64,000 nucleotides of DNA from Halomonas ventosae (GCF_004363555.1 NZ_SNZJ01000003.1:93921-157920), one strand, 5' to 3'. Shown: positions 44,419 to 55,529, counted from the stretch's first letter. The notes: generated by a model from the letters alone, not told the origin. Numbers and translations are program-made.

Positions 44419-44805
44419 TCACTCCTCGACGCGCACCAGCCAGGACTCGACGGTATCGGAGCCGTGCTCGTCCTTCCAGGCCTTGAGGGTCTTCTGGTTA
44501 CCGCCGCGGGTTTCCACGACTTCACCGGTATTGGGGTTCTTGTAGATCTTGAGCTTGCGCTTGCGGCGCGCACCGCCGGTCGCCGGGGCGGCGGCAGTGC
44601 CGCGAGATGCCGCGGCCGGCTTGGGATCGAGCAGCGCAATGACGTCGGCAGCACTCTTGTCGAACTCGCGCATCAGCGACTCGAGCTTTTCCTTGAACTC
44701 GAGTTCGGCCTTGAGACGGTCGTCGTTCTGCAGCTTGTCCAGTTCCGACTGAAGTTGCTTGAGCTGCTGCTCCATCTGCATGTAGTTGCTGAGCAGTGAT
44801 GACAT
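44419..44805 (-). CDS. mvaT: MvaT/H-NS family nucleoid-associated xenogeneic silencer
   Basis: 128 residues. The N-terminal coiled-coil oligomerisation region (MEQQLKQLQSELDKLQNDDRLKAELEF) is followed by an Ala-rich linker. The DNA-binding end is KIYKNPNTGEVVETRGGNQKTLKAWKDEHG, in which RGGNQKTL corresponds to the MvaT minor-groove loop (KGGNHKTL in Pseudomonas). Silences AT-rich DNA. AAGGA lies upstream of the ATG and a sigma-70 promoter at 44874-44902. It occupies the place downstream of rpsA where ihfB is usual. Confidence 0.9.
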   Translation of the reverse strand: MSSLLSNYMQMEQQLKQLQSELDKLQNDDRLKAELEFKEKLESLMREFDKSAADVIALLDPKPAAASRGTAAAPATGGARRKRKLKIYKNPNTGEVVETRGGNQKTLKAWKDEHGSDTVESWLVRVEE

Positions 44806-45041
44806 GTATTAGTTCCTTCTCGGGGATTACAGGATGCAGCGGCATTATTGCCTTTTAAAACTTCCTTGGCAACATTATGACCATCAATTCGAAGTTCGGC
44901 AAACTACGAGCGTGACGTTTAACGGAAAACTTTGCAACTAACTCGCCGCGAAAACTCGTGGAGTTCCATTGTCGCGCCTTCCCCGGAACGAGACGCGCCA
45001 GAACCATCGAAGAGACCGGTACAACAAAAAGATACTGGAAC
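44806..45041. other. AT-rich intergenic region upstream of mvaT
   Basis: Most of the 305-bp gap between rpsA and mvaT. Noticeably richer in A/T than its surroundings, with short A-runs, the mvaT promoter and the rpsA terminator at its right edge. No convincing coding frame and no trace of ihfB. AT-richness would suit autoregulation by MvaT. Confidence 0.5.
44874..44902 (-). promoter_or_regulatory. Candidate mvaT promoter
   Basis: The minus strand reads TTGCCG, 17 bases, CATAAT, giving a leader of about 60 bases. Match is 4/6 and 5/6 to the sigma-70 boxes. Confidence 0.5.
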
Positions 45042-45074
45042 AAAAAAAGAAAGCGCCGCCCCGAGGGGCGGCGC
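45042..45074 (-). terminator. Intrinsic terminator of rpsA
   Basis: Stem GCGCCGCCCC / GGGGCGGCGC (10 bp) followed on the minus strand by TTTCTTTTTTTG. The best terminator in the window, 37 bases after the rpsA stop. Confidence 0.92.
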
Positions 45075-45110
45075 CTTGTCAGACGATGAGCGAGGGAGTC
45101 CCTCTCGCTA

Positions 45111-46787
45111 TCAGTCCTGACCCATCTGCTGCTTGATGAGGTCGCCGATGGTGGTCGGGCCACCGCTCTCGGGCGCTTCCTCACGCAGCTTCTTGAGGTT
45201 CTGGCGAGTGTCGTCCTGATCCTTGGCCTTGATGGACAGGGCGATCTGGCGGTTCTTGCGATCGACACCGATGATGCGGGCCTCGACGCTGTCGCCTTCG
45301 CTCAGCACGTTGCGGGCATCCTCGACGCGGTCAGCGCTGATCTCGGAGGCCTTCAGCACGGCGACGACATCGGTGGCCAGCTCGACCTGGGCTTCCTTGG
45401 CATCGACCTCGACCACGCGACCGGTGACGATGGAGCCCTTGTCGTTGACCGCCAGGAACTCGGACACCGGATCGGTATCGAGCTGCTTGATGCCCAGCGA
45501 GATGCGCTCACGCTCCGGATCGATGGAGAGGATGACGGCTTCCGCCTCGTCGCCCTTCTTGAACTGGCGAACGGCTTCCTCGCCGGTATCGGTCCAGGAG
45601 ATGTCAGACAGGTGCACCAGGCCATCGATACCGCCTTCGAGGCCGATGAAGATGCCGAAGTCGGTGATCGACTTGATGGTGCCGGTGACGCGGTCACCCT
45701 TGTTGTAGCGCGCGTTGAAGTCTTCCCAGGGATTGGTGGTGCACTGCTTGATGCCCAGGGAGATGCGGCGACGCTCCTCGTCGATGTCCAGCACCATGAC
45801 GTCCACATCGTCGCCGACCTGCACGACCTTGGACGGATGGATGTTCTTGTTGGTCCAGTCCATCTCGGAAACGTGGACCAGGCCCTCGACGCCCTCTTCC
45901 AGCTCGGCGAAGCAGCCGTAGTCGGTGAGGTTGGTGACCTTGGCGTGAACCTTGGTGCCTTCCGGGTAGCGATCCTTGATGTTGACCCAGGGATCCTCGC
46001 CCAGCTGCTTCAGGCCCAGGGAGACGCGGTTGCGCTCGCGGTCGAACTTGAGCACCTTGACGGTGATCTCGTCGCCCACGGCCACGATCTCGCTCGGATG
46101 CTTGATGCGCTTCCAGGCCATGTCGGTGATGTGCAGCAGGCCATCGACGCCACCGAGGTCGACGAAGGCGCCGTAGTCGGTGAGGTTCTTGACGATACCG
46201 ATGATCTGCTGGCCTTCCTGCAGGGTCGCCAGGAGGGCTTCACGCTCGGCGCTGTTCTCGGCCTCGAGCACGGCACGACGGGACACGACGACGTTGTTGC
46301 GCTTGGCGTCGAGCTTGATGACCTTGAAGTCGAGTTCCTTGTTCTCGAGGTGGGTGGTGTCGCGCACGGGGCGAACGTCCACCAGGGAACCCGGCAGGAA
46401 GGCACGGATGGAGTCGACGTCGACGGTGAAGCCGCCCTTGACCTTGCCGTTGATCACGCCCTTGACGATCTCTTCCTTCTCGAAGGCGGCTTCCAGCACC
46501 TTCCACGCTTCGGCGCGCTTGGCCTTCTCGCGGGACAGGCGTGTCTCGCCGAACCCGTCCTCGACGGCTTCCAGGGCGACATGCACCTCGTCGCCGACGG
46601 CGATGGTGAGTTCGCCGTTATCGTCGCGGAACTGGGCCGCGGGGATCTGACCTTCTGACTTCAGGCCGGCATTGACGGTGACCCAGTCGCCGTCGATGTC
46701 GACGATGGTAGCCGCGACGATGGCGCCCGGCTCCATGTTGATGTCCTGGAGAGACTGTTCAAACAGTTCAGCAAAGCTTTCGCTCAT
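45111..46787 (-). CDS. rpsA: 30S ribosomal protein S1
   Basis: 558 residues with six S1 RNA-binding repeats, for example [76 protein letters not shown] and [28 protein letters not shown]; all quoted in outline. S1 delivers mRNA to the 30S subunit. AGGAAC precedes the ATG. It follows cmk by 195 bases, which probably hold an own promoter. Confidence 0.98.
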   Translation of the reverse strand: MSESFAELFEQSLQDINMEPGAIVAATIVDIDGDWVTVNAGLKSEGQIPAAQFRDDNGELTIAVGDEVHVALEAVEDGFGETRLSREKAKRAEAWKVLEAAFEKEEIVKGVINGKVKGGFTVDVDSIRAFLPGSLVDVRPVRDTTHLENKELDFKVIKLDAKRNNVVVSRRAVLEAENSAEREALLATLQEGQQIIGIVKNLTDYGAFVDLGGVDGLLHITDMAWKRIKHPSEIVAVGDEITVKVLKFDRERNRVSLGLKQLGEDPWVNIKDRYPEGTKVHAKVTNLTDYGCFAELEEGVEGLVHVSEMDWTNKNIHPSKVVQVGDDVDVMVLDIDEERRRISLGIKQCTTNPWEDFNARYNKGDRVTGTIKSITDFGIFIGLEGGIDGLVHLSDISWTDTGEEAVRQFKKGDEAEAVILSIDPERERISLGIKQLDTDPVSEFLAVNDKGSIVTGRVVEVDAKEAQVELATDVVAVLKASEISADRVEDARNVLSEGDSVEARIIGVDRKNRQIALSIKAKDQDDTRQNLKKLREEAPESGGPTTIGDLIKQQMGQD

Positions 46788-46982
46788 GATGTTCCTACGT
46801 GATCAACGTTGAGTACGGCGTTGCCGCCTTCTCCGCACCACCAGCGAGTGCGGGCCTTATTTACCAAGCCCCCGGGGATGTTGGCGCTGGTTCGACCTGG
46901 CCCGGCTCACGGCGCTGCTTTATCAAACCAAGAAGTGCCGGACCACGTCATCACATCCTGCCGGAGGCGCCGCAAGGGAGTG

Positions 46983-47672
46983 TCAGGTGGCGGATGCCAG
47001 ACCGCGTTCGGTCAGCAACTCCGTCAGCCGATCCACCACTTCCGGTATCGTCAGGCGCGTGGTGTCAAGCGTGATGGCATCGATGGCCGGCTTGAGCGGG
47101 GCCACGCTGCGCTGCATGTCGCGGGCATCGCGCGCCTGAATCTCCTTTAGAAGACTCGATAGACTAGCATCCACCCCGGCCTCCCGCAACTGGAGGTGGC
47201 GCCGTCTCGCCCGCTCCTCGGCACTCGCGGTGAGGAAGATCTTCAGCGGGGCGTCCGTGAACACCACGGTGCCCATGTCGCGCCCGTCGGCGACCAGGCC
47301 CGGGGCCTGCCGGAAGTCGCGCTGGCGCTGCAGCAGCGCCTGGCGCACCGCGGGCAGCGCGGCGACCCGAGAGGCGGCATCGCCCACCTGCTCGGTGCGG
47401 ATCGCGGCGGTAGCATCCCGCCCCTCCAGCAGCACGGTGGCGGCATCATTCTCGGCGACGAAGACCACGTCCAGCGTGGCGGCGATGTGGGCCAGTGCCG
47501 GCTCGTCGTCCAGGGGCACCTCGTGTTTCACGGCGGCCAGGGCGGTCAGGCGATAGAGCGCTCCGCTGTCGAGCAGGTGCCAGCCCAGGCGTGCGGCGAC
47601 CAGGCGACTGATGGTACCCTTGCCTGCCCCGCCCGGGCCATCGATGGTCAGTACCGGTGCCGAATCGCTCAT
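46983..47672 (-). CDS. cmk: Cytidylate kinase
   Basis: Phosphorylates CMP/dCMP. 229 residues: [19 protein letters not shown] (P-loop), [46 protein letters not shown]; quoted in parts. The start overlaps the tyrA-aroA stop (ATGA) and has GGGAGGCG upstream, so it is translationally coupled to it. Confidence 0.96.
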   Translation of the reverse strand: MSDSAPVLTIDGPGGAGKGTISRLVAARLGWHLLDSGALYRLTALAAVKHEVPLDDEPALAHIAATLDVVFVAENDAATVLLEGRDATAAIRTEQVGDAASRVAALPAVRQALLQRQRDFRQAPGLVADGRDMGTVVFTDAPLKIFLTASAEERARRRHLQLREAGVDASLSSLLKEIQARDARDMQRSVAPLKPAIDAITLDTTRLTIPEVVDRLTELLTERGLASAT

Positions 47673-49951
47673 GACGCCTCCCGCTGTTCCTCGAGGGTCA
47701 ACCCGACCCGGCGCGCCAGGTCGATGAAGCCGGGGAAGGAGGTGGCCACGTTGGCACAGTCGTCGATGATGATCTCGCCGTCGGCGCGCAGCGCGGCGAT
47801 GGCGAAGGCCATGGCGATGCGGTGATCCCCCAGGCTGTCGATGTGGCCGCCGCCATAGCGGGCCCCCTCGCCGCCCTCTCCTTCAGGACGGCCGACGATA
47901 TCGATGCCATCCTCGAGCAGCACATGCTCGACGCCGAGGGTGGCCAGGCCGTTGGCCATGGCCTGAAGCCGGTCGGACTCCTTGACGCGCAGCTCCTCGG
48001 CGCCCCGCAGGCGGGTGATGCCCTCGGCGTTGGCCGCGGCGATGAACAGCGCCGGGAACTCGTCGATGGCCAGCGGCACCTGCTCCACCGGGATGTCGAT
48101 GCCCTTGAGCGGCGCGTAGCGGATATGCAGGTCGGCTACCGGCTCGCCGCCCACCTCGTGCTCGTTCTCCAGGCGCAGGTCGGCGCCCATCAGCTGGAGG
48201 ATATTGATCACGCCGATGCGGGTCGGGTTGATGCCCACGTGCTCGAGCACCAGGTCCGAGCCCGGCGTGATCGCCGCGGCTACCAGGAAGAAGGTCGCCG
48301 ACGAGATGTCCGAGGGCACGTCGATGGGGGCCGCGGTGAGCCTGCCGCCCCCCTGCAGCCAGCAGGTGTCGCCCTCGCGGTACACCTCATAGCCGAAGCC
48401 CTGGAGCATGCGCTCGGTGTGGTCGCGGGTCGGTGCCGGCTCGCGCACGCGGGTCTCGCCCTCGGCGTAGAGGCCGGCGAGCAGCAGGCAGGACTTCACC
48501 TGGGCACTGGCCATGGGCATGTCGTAGGAGATGCCCTTGAGCGGCCTGCCGCCGTGGATGTGCAGCGGCGGACGCCCGCCCTCGGCGGTATCGATCTCGG
48601 CGCCCATGGCTCGCAGGGGATCGGCCACCCGCCCCATGGGGCGCTTGGTCAGGGAGACATCGCCGGTGAGCTCGGTGTCGAAGGCCTGGCCCGCGAGCAA
48701 CCCGGCGAAGAGGCGCATGGCGGTACCGGCATTGCCCACATAGAGCGGCCCGGCAGGCGGCTTGAGGCCGTGCATGCCCACGCCGTGGATGGTCACGCGG
48801 CCCTGGTGGGGCCCCTCGATGGCCACGCCCATCTCGCGGAAGGCCTGCAGGGTGGCCAGGCTGTCCTCGCCCTCGAGGAAGCCCTTCACCTCGGTGACCC
48901 CGTCGGCCAGCGCCCCGAGCATGATGGAGCGATGGGAGATCGACTTGTCGCCGGGCACGCGGATCCGCCCGGTGACGCCACCACCGGGGCTGACCCGGTA
49001 GCGCAGCTTGCCGTGTTGTTGCATCTGGTACTCCGCCTGATAACTGGTCTGGTTGAGCAGGGATTCGAAATAGTGCCGGGCGTGACTGGCCCGGTCGAAG
49101 GTGGCCAGCATGGCATCGCCGTCGCCGCGCTCCACCGCGCGGCGCAGCCGGGCCACGCCGGCCTCGAAGTCGTCCAGGGCGGCGAGCACCGCATCGCGGT
49201 TGGCGACGAAGATGTCGCGCCACATCACCGGGTCGCTGCCGGCGATGCGCGTGAAGTCGCGAAAGCCGCCGGCGGCGTAGCGGAAGATCTCCAGCCGCTC
49301 GTCCTGGCGGGCCAGGGTGTCCACCAGCGAGAAGGCCAGCAGGTGCGGCAGGTGGCTGGTCCGTGCCAGCACCTGGTCGTGGCGGGCCACGTCCATCTCC
49401 AGCACCTCGGCGCCGCTGGCCTCCCAGAGCGCGCGCACCCTGGCCATCGCGGCCGGGTCGGTATCGGGCTCGGGCGTCAGGATCACCTTGTGGCGTGAAT
49501 AGAGCCCGGCATCGGCGGCCGCGACCCCGCTCTTCTCCGAGCCGGCAATGGGATGGCCCAGCACCAGGTTGGTCGGCATGCGACCGAAGGCGGCCACGGC
49601 CGCCTCGCGGATCGCCGCCTTGGTGCTGCCCACATCGGTGACGACGACATCGGGCGCGGCGCGATCGATCACCCCGGCCAACTGGGCCATCACCGACTCC
49701 ATGGCCAGTACGGGCACCGCCAGCACCACCAGCGACGCGCCCTCGACCAGCGCCTCGAGGCGGGTGTCGCCGTTGTCGATCAGGCCCATCTCGATGCCCC
49801 GGGCGATCTCGTCGGCATCGGGGTCGCAGGCGAGGATGGTGCCCCGAAATCCGGCGGCGCGCAGCGCGGCGGCAAGCGAACCGCCGATCAGCCCCAGGCC
49901 GACGATCAGGATGCGCCGCTCATCGGGCGGCGTCTTCATGATGCCCGCCAT
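47669..49951 (-). CDS. tyrA-aroA: Fused prephenate dehydrogenase / 5-enolpyruvylshikimate-3-phosphate synthase
   Basis: 760 residues. The first ~300 form a TyrA dehydrogenase ([48 protein letters not shown]). From ~320 on is AroA ([69 protein letters not shown]). It thus serves both the shikimate trunk and the tyrosine branch. This fusion is known in Pseudomonas and relatives. The start is uncertain: ATG at 49951 sits right after [14 protein letters not shown] at 49939 is an alternative. It overlaps or abuts pheA. Confidence 0.95.
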   Translation of the reverse strand: MAGIMKTPPDERRILIVGLGLIGGSLAAALRAAGFRGTILACDPDADEIARGIEMGLIDNGDTRLEALVEGASLVVLAVPVLAMESVMAQLAGVIDRAAPDVVVTDVGSTKAAIREAAVAAFGRMPTNLVLGHPIAGSEKSGVAAADAGLYSRHKVILTPEPDTDPAAMARVRALWEASGAEVLEMDVARHDQVLARTSHLPHLLAFSLVDTLARQDERLEIFRYAAGGFRDFTRIAGSDPVMWRDIFVANRDAVLAALDDFEAGVARLRRAVERGDGDAMLATFDRASHARHYFESLLNQTSYQAEYQMQQHGKLRYRVSPGGGVTGRIRVPGDKSISHRSIMLGALADGVTEVKGFLEGEDSLATLQAFREMGVAIEGPHQGRVTIHGVGMHGLKPPAGPLYVGNAGTAMRLFAGLLAGQAFDTELTGDVSLTKRPMGRVADPLRAMGAEIDTAEGGRPPLHIHGGRPLKGISYDMPMASAQVKSCLLLAGLYAEGETRVREPAPTRDHTERMLQGFGYEVYREGDTCWLQGGGRLTAAPIDVPSDISSATFFLVAAAITPGSDLVLEHVGINPTRIGVINILQLMGADLRLENEHEVGGEPVADLHIRYAPLKGIDIPVEQVPLAIDEFPALFIAAANAEGITRLRGAEELRVKESDRLQAMANGLATLGVEHVLLEDGIDIVGRPEGEGGEGARYGGGHIDSLGDHRIAMAFAIAALRADGEIIIDDCANVATSFPGFIDLARRVGLTLEEQREAS

Positions 49952-49954
49952 CCC

Positions 49955-51046
49955 TCAGAGCACGCCGACGGGATAGGAGCCCAGCACCTTCACCTCAGCG
50001 GCGCGTAGCTGGACCTCCTCCAGCATGGCCGCGACGCGCGGCTCCTCGCGGTGCCCCTTGAAGTCGATGAAGAACACGTAGTTCCACACGCCGGTACGCG
50101 ACGGGCGGGTCTCCAGGCGCGTCATGTCGATCTGGTGGCGATGGAAGGGCTCGAGCAGGTCGTGCAGGGCCCCGGGCTGGTTGCGCATCGCGACCACCAG
50201 CGAGGTCTTGTCCTCGCCCGAGATGGGCACGTCCTGGTTGCCGATGATCAGAAAGCGCGTGGAGTTGTCCGGGCGGTCCTCGATCTTCTCGGCCAGCTTG
50301 GCGAGCCCATAGAGCTTGGCGGCCATGTCGCCGGCGATGGCCGCGCTGTGCCACTCGGTCTTGACCAGGCGGGCGGCCTCGGCATTCGAGGAGACCGGCA
50401 CCCGCTCGGCCTGGGGAAAGTGGGCGTCGAGCCACTTGCGGCACTGGGCGAAGGACTGCGGGTGGGAGTAGATCCGCGAGACCTTGTCGCGACGGGTCGT
50501 CTCGGCCACCAGCAGGTGGTGGTGGATGCGCAGCACCACCTCGCCACAGATGCGAAGCCCGGAATCCATGAAGGAGTCGAGGGTGTGGTTGATCACCCCC
50601 TCGGTGGAGTTCTCCACCGGGACCACCCCATAGTTGACGGCGCCGGCCTCCACCTCGCGGAACACCTCGTCGATGGCGGCCATCGGCAGGCTGATGGCGC
50701 TCTCGCCGAAGTGCTTGAGGGCGGCCTGCTGGGTGAAGGTGCCCTCCGGCCCCAGATAGGCAACCTTGACCGGCTGCTCCAGGGCCAGGCAGGCCGACAT
50801 GATCTCGCGGAACAGCCGCGCCATCTCCTCGCTGTCAAGGGGCCCCTGGTTGAGCTCCATGATCCGGCGCAGCACCTGGGCCTCGCGCTCGGGGCGATAG
50901 AACACCGCGCCAGGCTCATGCTCGGCCTTGATCTCGGCCACCTGCTGGGCACAGGCCGCCCGCTCGCTGATCAGGCGCAGGATGTCGTTGTCCAGGGCGT
51001 CGATGCGCTGGCGGAGCGCCTCGAGGCTGACGGTAGGCTCGGTCAT
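49955..51046 (-). CDS. pheA: Bifunctional chorismate mutase / prephenate dehydratase (P-protein)
   Basis: 363 residues: chorismate mutase ~1-90 (LEALRQRIDALDNDILRLISERA), prephenate dehydratase ~93-275 (VAYLGPEGTFTQQAALKHFG, VPVENSTEGVINHTLD), and a C-terminal ACT domain with GALHDLLEPF and TRLETRPSRT, the phenylalanine-binding ESRP-type motif. Feeds phenylalanine synthesis and is expected to be feedback-inhibited. It lies between serC and tyrA-aroA with gaps of three bases on each side; hisC, present here in Pseudomonas, is absent. Confidence 0.96.
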   Translation of the reverse strand: MTEPTVSLEALRQRIDALDNDILRLISERAACAQQVAEIKAEHEPGAVFYRPEREAQVLRRIMELNQGPLDSEEMARLFREIMSACLALEQPVKVAYLGPEGTFTQQAALKHFGESAISLPMAAIDEVFREVEAGAVNYGVVPVENSTEGVINHTLDSFMDSGLRICGEVVLRIHHHLLVAETTRRDKVSRIYSHPQSFAQCRKWLDAHFPQAERVPVSSNAEAARLVKTEWHSAAIAGDMAAKLYGLAKLAEKIEDRPDNSTRFLIIGNQDVPISGEDKTSLVVAMRNQPGALHDLLEPFHRHQIDMTRLETRPSRTGVWNYVFFIDFKGHREEPRVAAMLEEVQLRAAEVKVLGSYPVGVL

Positions 51047-51049
51047 GGA

Positions 51050-52153
51050 TTATCCCCTGCGTTTCTCGAAATCGGCCATGAAGTCGATCAATGCCTCGAC
51101 GGCGGCCTCGGGCACGGCGTTGTAGAGGCTGGCCCGCATGCCCCCCACGCTGCGATGTCCCTTGAGGTTGAGCAGCCCCGCCGCCTCGGCCTCGTCGAGG
51201 AACAGGCGGTCCAGCTGCGGGTCGGCCAGCACGAAGGGCACGTTCATCCGCGAGCGGTTGCGCAGCGTGATCGGGTTGGCGTAGAGAGCGCTGCCGTCGA
51301 TGGCCGCATAGAGCCGGGCCGCCTTGCGGCTGTTGATGGCGTCCATGGCCGAAAGGCCGCCGATATCGCCCTTCAGCCAGTCGAAGACCAGCCCCGCCAG
51401 GTACCAGCTGTAGGTCGCCGGGGTGTTGACCATCGAGCCCGCCTCGCTGAGCGCCCGGTAGCCGAAGAGCGACGGCATGTCGTCACGGGCCTGGTCCAGC
51501 AAGTCATCGCGCACGATCACCACCACCAGGCCCGCGGGCCCGATGTTCTTCTGGGCACCGGCGTAGATCACCCCGAACCTCGAGACATCCAGCGGGCCGG
51601 AGAGGATGGACGAGGACATGTCGCAGACCAGCGGCACCTCGCTGCCATCCGGCCGGCGGGCCTCGGGAATGTAGTCGAAGGCGAGCCCGCCGATGGTCTC
51701 GTTGGCGGTGTAGTGCAGGTAGGCGGCGTCGTCGGACAGGACGATCTCCTCCTGGCGCGGCACGGCACTGTGGCCGTTCTCCTCGCTGCTGGCGGCCACA
51801 TGGACGTCGCCGACCAGGTGGCGCGCCTCGCTGATCGCCTTCTTGCCCCAGATGCCGGTGTGCAGGAAGTTGGGGCGGCCACCGGCCCCCAGCAGGTTAT
51901 AGGGCAGCGCGGCGAACTGCAGGCTGGCGCCGCCCTGGGTGAAGAGCACCCGGTAGTTGTCGGGAATGGCCAGCAGCTCGCGCAGGTCGGCCTCGGCCCG
52001 CTCGGCGATGGCGACGAAGTCCTCGCCACGATGGCTCATCTCCATCACCGAGAGGCCACGGCCGCGGTAGTCCAGCAGTTCGTCCCGGGCTCGCTCCAGC
52101 ACGGCCGTGGGCAGCGCGGCCGGGCCGGCACAGAAGTTGTAGTGACGTGTCAT
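51050..52153 (-). CDS. serC: Phosphoserine aminotransferase
   Basis: PLP enzyme of serine and pyridoxal phosphate synthesis. 367 residues: NFCAGPAALPTAVLERARDELLD, MSHRGEDFVAIAERAE, FTQGGASLQFAALPYNLL, and the PLP Lys in VIYAGAQKNIGPAGLVVVIV. AAGGA lies 11 bases before the ATG. 15 bases separate it from gyrA upstream. Confidence 0.97.
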   Translation of the reverse strand: MTRHYNFCAGPAALPTAVLERARDELLDYRGRGLSVMEMSHRGEDFVAIAERAEADLRELLAIPDNYRVLFTQGGASLQFAALPYNLLGAGGRPNFLHTGIWGKKAISEARHLVGDVHVAASSEENGHSAVPRQEEIVLSDDAAYLHYTANETIGGLAFDYIPEARRPDGSEVPLVCDMSSSILSGPLDVSRFGVIYAGAQKNIGPAGLVVVIVRDDLLDQARDDMPSLFGYRALSEAGSMVNTPATYSWYLAGLVFDWLKGDIGGLSAMDAINSRKAARLYAAIDGSALYANPITLRNRSRMNVPFVLADPQLDRLFLDEAEAAGLLNLKGHRSVGGMRASLYNAVPEAAVEALIDFMADFEKRRG

Positions 52154-52168
52154 CAGCGTTGCGTGTCC

Positions 52169-54916
52169 TTATTCCTGGTCCTGCTCACCGCCGGCCTCCT
52201 GTGCCCCCTCATCTGGTGCCGCATCGCCGGATGATGCGACTCCCGACTCGTCGCCCGCCTCGACCGGCGCCTCAAGGGGGGCCTCCAGGGCCTCCTCGGG
52301 CTCGTCGATGCGCACGGTCTTGACCAGCTTCTCGTCGTTGCCCAGGCGGATCAGCATCACCCCTTGGGTGTTGCGCGAGCTGATCGAGACCTCGTCGACC
52401 CGGGTGCGTACCAGGGTGCCGCGATCGGTGATCAGCATCATCTCGTCGGTGGCGTAGACCTGCATGGCCGCCACCAGGGCGCCGTTGCGCTCGCTGGTCT
52501 GCATGGCGATCACGCCCTGGCCGCCACGCCCGCGCAGCGGGAATTCCTCGAGGCGGGTGCGCTTGCCATAGCCGTTCTCGCTGGCGGTGAGGATGTAGAT
52601 CTGGCCGCCGTTGCCGGCCTCGACGCTCGCGCCCTCCTCGGCCTCGGCCTCGGACTCACTCTCCAAACCGGCCTCGGCATCGATCTGCTGGCTCTGCGGG
52701 ATGATTAGGCTGATCACCTCGCCATCGCCGAGCAGACGCATGCCGCGCACGCCGCGGGCGGTGCGGCCCATGGCGCGCACGTTGGACTCCTCGAAGCGGA
52801 TCGCCTTGCCGTTGGAGGAGAGCAGCATGACATGATCACTGCCCGAGGTGATGGCGGCGCCCACCAGGCGGTCACCCTCCTCGAGGTCGATGGCGATCAG
52901 GCCCACGCTGCGCGGCCGCGAGAACTGCTCGAGGCTGGTGCGCTTGACGGTGCCGCGCTCGGTCGCGAAGAAGATGTAGCTCTGCGGGTCGTAGTCGCGC
53001 ACCGGCAGGATGGCGTTGATCGCCTCGCCCTCATCCAGCGGCAGCAGGTTGACCAGCGGCTTGCCCCGCGAGCCACGGCTGGCGACGGGCATCTCGTAGA
53101 CCTTGAGCCAGTAGACCTTGCCGCGATTGGAGAACAGCAGCACGGTGTCGTGGGTCGAGGCCACCAGCAGGTGCTCGATGACGTCCTCGTCCTTCATCGC
53201 CGTGGCCGACTTGCCGCGCCCGCCTCGGCGCTGGGCCTGGTAGTCGGAGAGCGGCTGGGTCTTGGCGTAGCCGGTGCGCGACACCGTGACTACCATGTCC
53301 TCCTCGGCGATCAGGTCCTCGAGGCGCAGGTCGAGGTGGCTGGCCTGGATCTCGGTCTTGCGCGGGTCGCCGAACTGGTCGCGCACGGCGATCAGCTCCT
53401 CGCGGATCACCTCGAGCAGCCGCTCGGCGGAGGCCAGGATGGCGGTGAGCTCGGCGATCTTCTCGAGGATCGAGAGGTACTCGTCGAGAAGCTTCTCGGT
53501 CTCGAGCCCGGTCAGGCGATGCAGGCGCAGCTCGAGGATCGCCTGGGCCTGGGCCGGCGACAGGCGGTACTCGCTGCCGGCCTGGTTGAGCCCGAAGCCC
53601 TCCTCGAGGTCCTCGGGCTTGCAGGAGGTGGCGCCGGCACGCTCGAGCATGCCGGTGACCTGCCCCGGCTGCCAGGACTTCGCCAGCAGCTTCTCCCTGG
53701 CCTCGCTGGCGTTCGGCGAGGCCTTGATCAGCTCGATCACCTCGTCGATGTTGGAGATGGCGACGGCCAGGCCCTCGAGGATATGGCCACGCTCGCGGGC
53801 CTTCTTCAGCTCGAAGAGGGTGCGGCGGGTGACCACCTCGCGGCGGTGGCGGATGAAGGCCTCGAGGATCTCCTTGAGGTTGAGGATCTTGGGCTGGCCA
53901 TTGTCGATGGCCACCATATTGATGCCGAAGACGGTCTGAAGCTGGGTCTGGGCGAAGAGGTTGTTGACCACCACCTCGCCGGACTCGCCGCGCTTGACCT
54001 CGATGACCACGCGCAGGCCGTCCTTGTCGGATTCGTCGCGCAGTTCGGCGATGCCCTCGATCTTCTTCTCCTTGACCAGTTCGGCGATCTTCTCGATCAG
54101 CCGCGCCTTGTTCACCTGGTAGGGAAGCTCGTTGACGATGATGTGGTCACGGCCGGTCTTGTCGTCATGCTCGATGGTGTGGCAGGCCCGCACGTAGATG
54201 CGGCCGCGGCCGGTGCGGTAGGCCTCGAGGATGCCGGCGCGGCCATTGATGATGCCGCCGGTGGGAAAGTCCGGGCCGGGGACATGCTCCATCAGGTCGT
54301 CGACGGTGAGGGTGTAGTCGTCGATCAGCGCCAGGCAGGCGTTGATGATCTCGCCCATGTTGTGGGGCGGAATGTTGGTCGCCATGCCCACGGCGATGCC
54401 CGAGGAGCCGTTGATCAGCAGGTTGGGGACCTTGGTGGGCAGCACCTCGGGGATGCGCTCGGTGCCGTCGTAGTTGTCGACCCAGTCGACGGTGTCCTTC
54501 TCCAGGTCGGCCAGCAGCTCGTGGGCGAGGCGTGCCATGCGTACCTCGGTGTAACGCATGGCGGCGGCGTTGTCGCCGTCGATGGAGCCGAAGTTGCCCT
54601 GGCCATCGACCAGCACATGGCGCATGGAGAAGTCCTGGGCCATGCGCACGATGGTGTCGTAGACGGCACTGTCCCCGTGGGGGTGGTACTTACCGATGAC
54701 ATCGCCCACCACGCGGGCGGACTTCTTGTACGGCTTGTTCCAGTCGTTGCCGAGCTCGTGCATGGCGAACAGCACGCGCCGGTGCACCGGCTTGAGGCCA
54801 TCGCGCACGTCGGGCAGCGCACGGCCGATGATCACGCTCATCGCGTAATCGAGGTACGACTGCTTGAGCTCGTCCTCGATGTTGACTGGCAGAATCTCTC
54901 TGGCGATGTCACCCAT
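52169..54916 (-). CDS. gyrA: DNA gyrase subunit A
   Basis: 915 residues. Starting at [10 protein letters not shown] the numbering matches E. coli: Ser83 and Asp87 in [13 protein letters not shown] are the quinolone-sensitive residues, and the active-site Tyr122 is in [13 protein letters not shown]. The GyrA box QRRGGRGK and six-bladed C-terminal wrapping domain ([26 protein letters not shown]) are present. The last ~45 residues are an acidic Glu/Ala tail. Longer ATGs upstream are rejected on this numbering. It heads the gyrA-serC-pheA-tyrA/aroA-cmk-rpsA cluster. Confidence 0.98.
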   Translation of the reverse strand: MGDIAREILPVNIEDELKQSYLDYAMSVIIGRALPDVRDGLKPVHRRVLFAMHELGNDWNKPYKKSARVVGDVIGKYHPHGDSAVYDTIVRMAQDFSMRHVLVDGQGNFGSIDGDNAAAMRYTEVRMARLAHELLADLEKDTVDWVDNYDGTERIPEVLPTKVPNLLINGSSGIAVGMATNIPPHNMGEIINACLALIDDYTLTVDDLMEHVPGPDFPTGGIINGRAGILEAYRTGRGRIYVRACHTIEHDDKTGRDHIIVNELPYQVNKARLIEKIAELVKEKKIEGIAELRDESDKDGLRVVIEVKRGESGEVVVNNLFAQTQLQTVFGINMVAIDNGQPKILNLKEILEAFIRHRREVVTRRTLFELKKARERGHILEGLAVAISNIDEVIELIKASPNASEAREKLLAKSWQPGQVTGMLERAGATSCKPEDLEEGFGLNQAGSEYRLSPAQAQAILELRLHRLTGLETEKLLDEYLSILEKIAELTAILASAERLLEVIREELIAVRDQFGDPRKTEIQASHLDLRLEDLIAEEDMVVTVSRTGYAKTQPLSDYQAQRRGGRGKSATAMKDEDVIEHLLVASTHDTVLLFSNRGKVYWLKVYEMPVASRGSRGKPLVNLLPLDEGEAINAILPVRDYDPQSYIFFATERGTVKRTSLEQFSRPRSVGLIAIDLEEGDRLVGAAITSGSDHVMLLSSNGKAIRFEESNVRAMGRTARGVRGMRLLGDGEVISLIIPQSQQIDAEAGLESESEAEAEEGASVEAGNGGQIYILTASENGYGKRTRLEEFPLRGRGGQGVIAMQTSERNGALVAAMQVYATDEMMLITDRGTLVRTRVDEVSISSRNTQGVMLIRLGNDEKLVKTVRIDEPEEALEAPLEAPVEAGDESGVASSGDAAPDEGAQEAGGEQDQE

Positions 54917-55035
54917 GGGTCGTCGAATCCTTTGCACTGCAACAGGTTGGCGCGTCACGTGGCCGTGACATGGCGCGCAATATCAGCCTGGCATCATACC
55001 ATCCCGGACGGTGCAAAGGGAGCTGTGCAAGGGGG

Positions 55036-55455
55036 CTAAGGCAGGACCAGTGCCGCCATGGCCTCGCGGATCTCGCCGCCGATCTCGATGGCCCGATTGG
55101 CCGCCACGTCGAGCAGCACGAAGGTGATGTCGGCACTGGCCACCGGCTTGCCGTCCCGCACACGACGGACCTCCTGGTGCATGCGGGCACGCCGCGAGCC
55201 GAGTTCGGCAAGCCGGGTCAGCACCTCCAGGTCGTCGCCGGCAACGGCGGCACGCCGGTAATCGATGTTGAGGTTGACGGCGACGAAGGCCACGTCGCCC
55301 TTCTGCAGGAAGACGGCCAGCCCGGGACGGTCGTCGAAGTAGGCCCAACGGCCCTCCTCCAGGAATTCCAGGTAGCGGGCATTGTTCACGTGGCCATAAC
55401 CGTCCAGGTGATAGCCTCTGACACGCAGGGCGGTGCGGGAGATGCGGGGATCCAT
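55036..55455 (-). CDS. Acyl-CoA thioesterase, hotdog fold (4HBT/YbgC-like)
   Basis: 139 residues: RVRGYHLDGYGHVNNARYLEFLEEGRWAYF contains the catalytic-Asp equivalent HVNNARY motif of 4HBT thioesterases, followed by VNLNIDYRRAAVAGDDLEV and SADITFVLLD. Hydrolyses an acyl-CoA of unknown chain length. The start at 55455 has AGGAG nine bases upstream; an ATG at 55512 would overlap the palindrome there. That palindrome matches PsrA operators, suggesting induction by long-chain fatty acids. Confidence 0.88.
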   Translation of the reverse strand: MDPRISRTALRVRGYHLDGYGHVNNARYLEFLEEGRWAYFDDRPGLAVFLQKGDVAFVAVNLNIDYRRAAVAGDDLEVLTRLAELGSRRARMHQEVRRVRDGKPVASADITFVLLDVAANRAIEIGGEIREAMAALVLP

Positions 55456-55511
55456 GCCGGGGGACTCCTGAGCGGGGAAAACCTCGATTCTAGTCACGGC
55501 GGCAGCCGACA

Positions 55512-55529
55512 TTCAAACCACCGTTTGAA
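55512..55529. promoter_or_regulatory. PsrA-type operator TTCAAAC-N4-GTTTGAA
   Basis: A perfect inverted repeat with 7-bp arms and four-base spacer, in the divergent region between the thioesterase and rdgC. It fits the published PsrA consensus (C/G)AAAC-N2-4-GTTT(G/C). PsrA is a fatty-acid-responsive TetR regulator. Confidence 0.65.

Noticed and set aside
44806..45110. A degraded ihfB gene between mvaT and rpsA
   Set aside because: All frames were read; none shows IHF/HU motifs such as the GRNPKTG segment.
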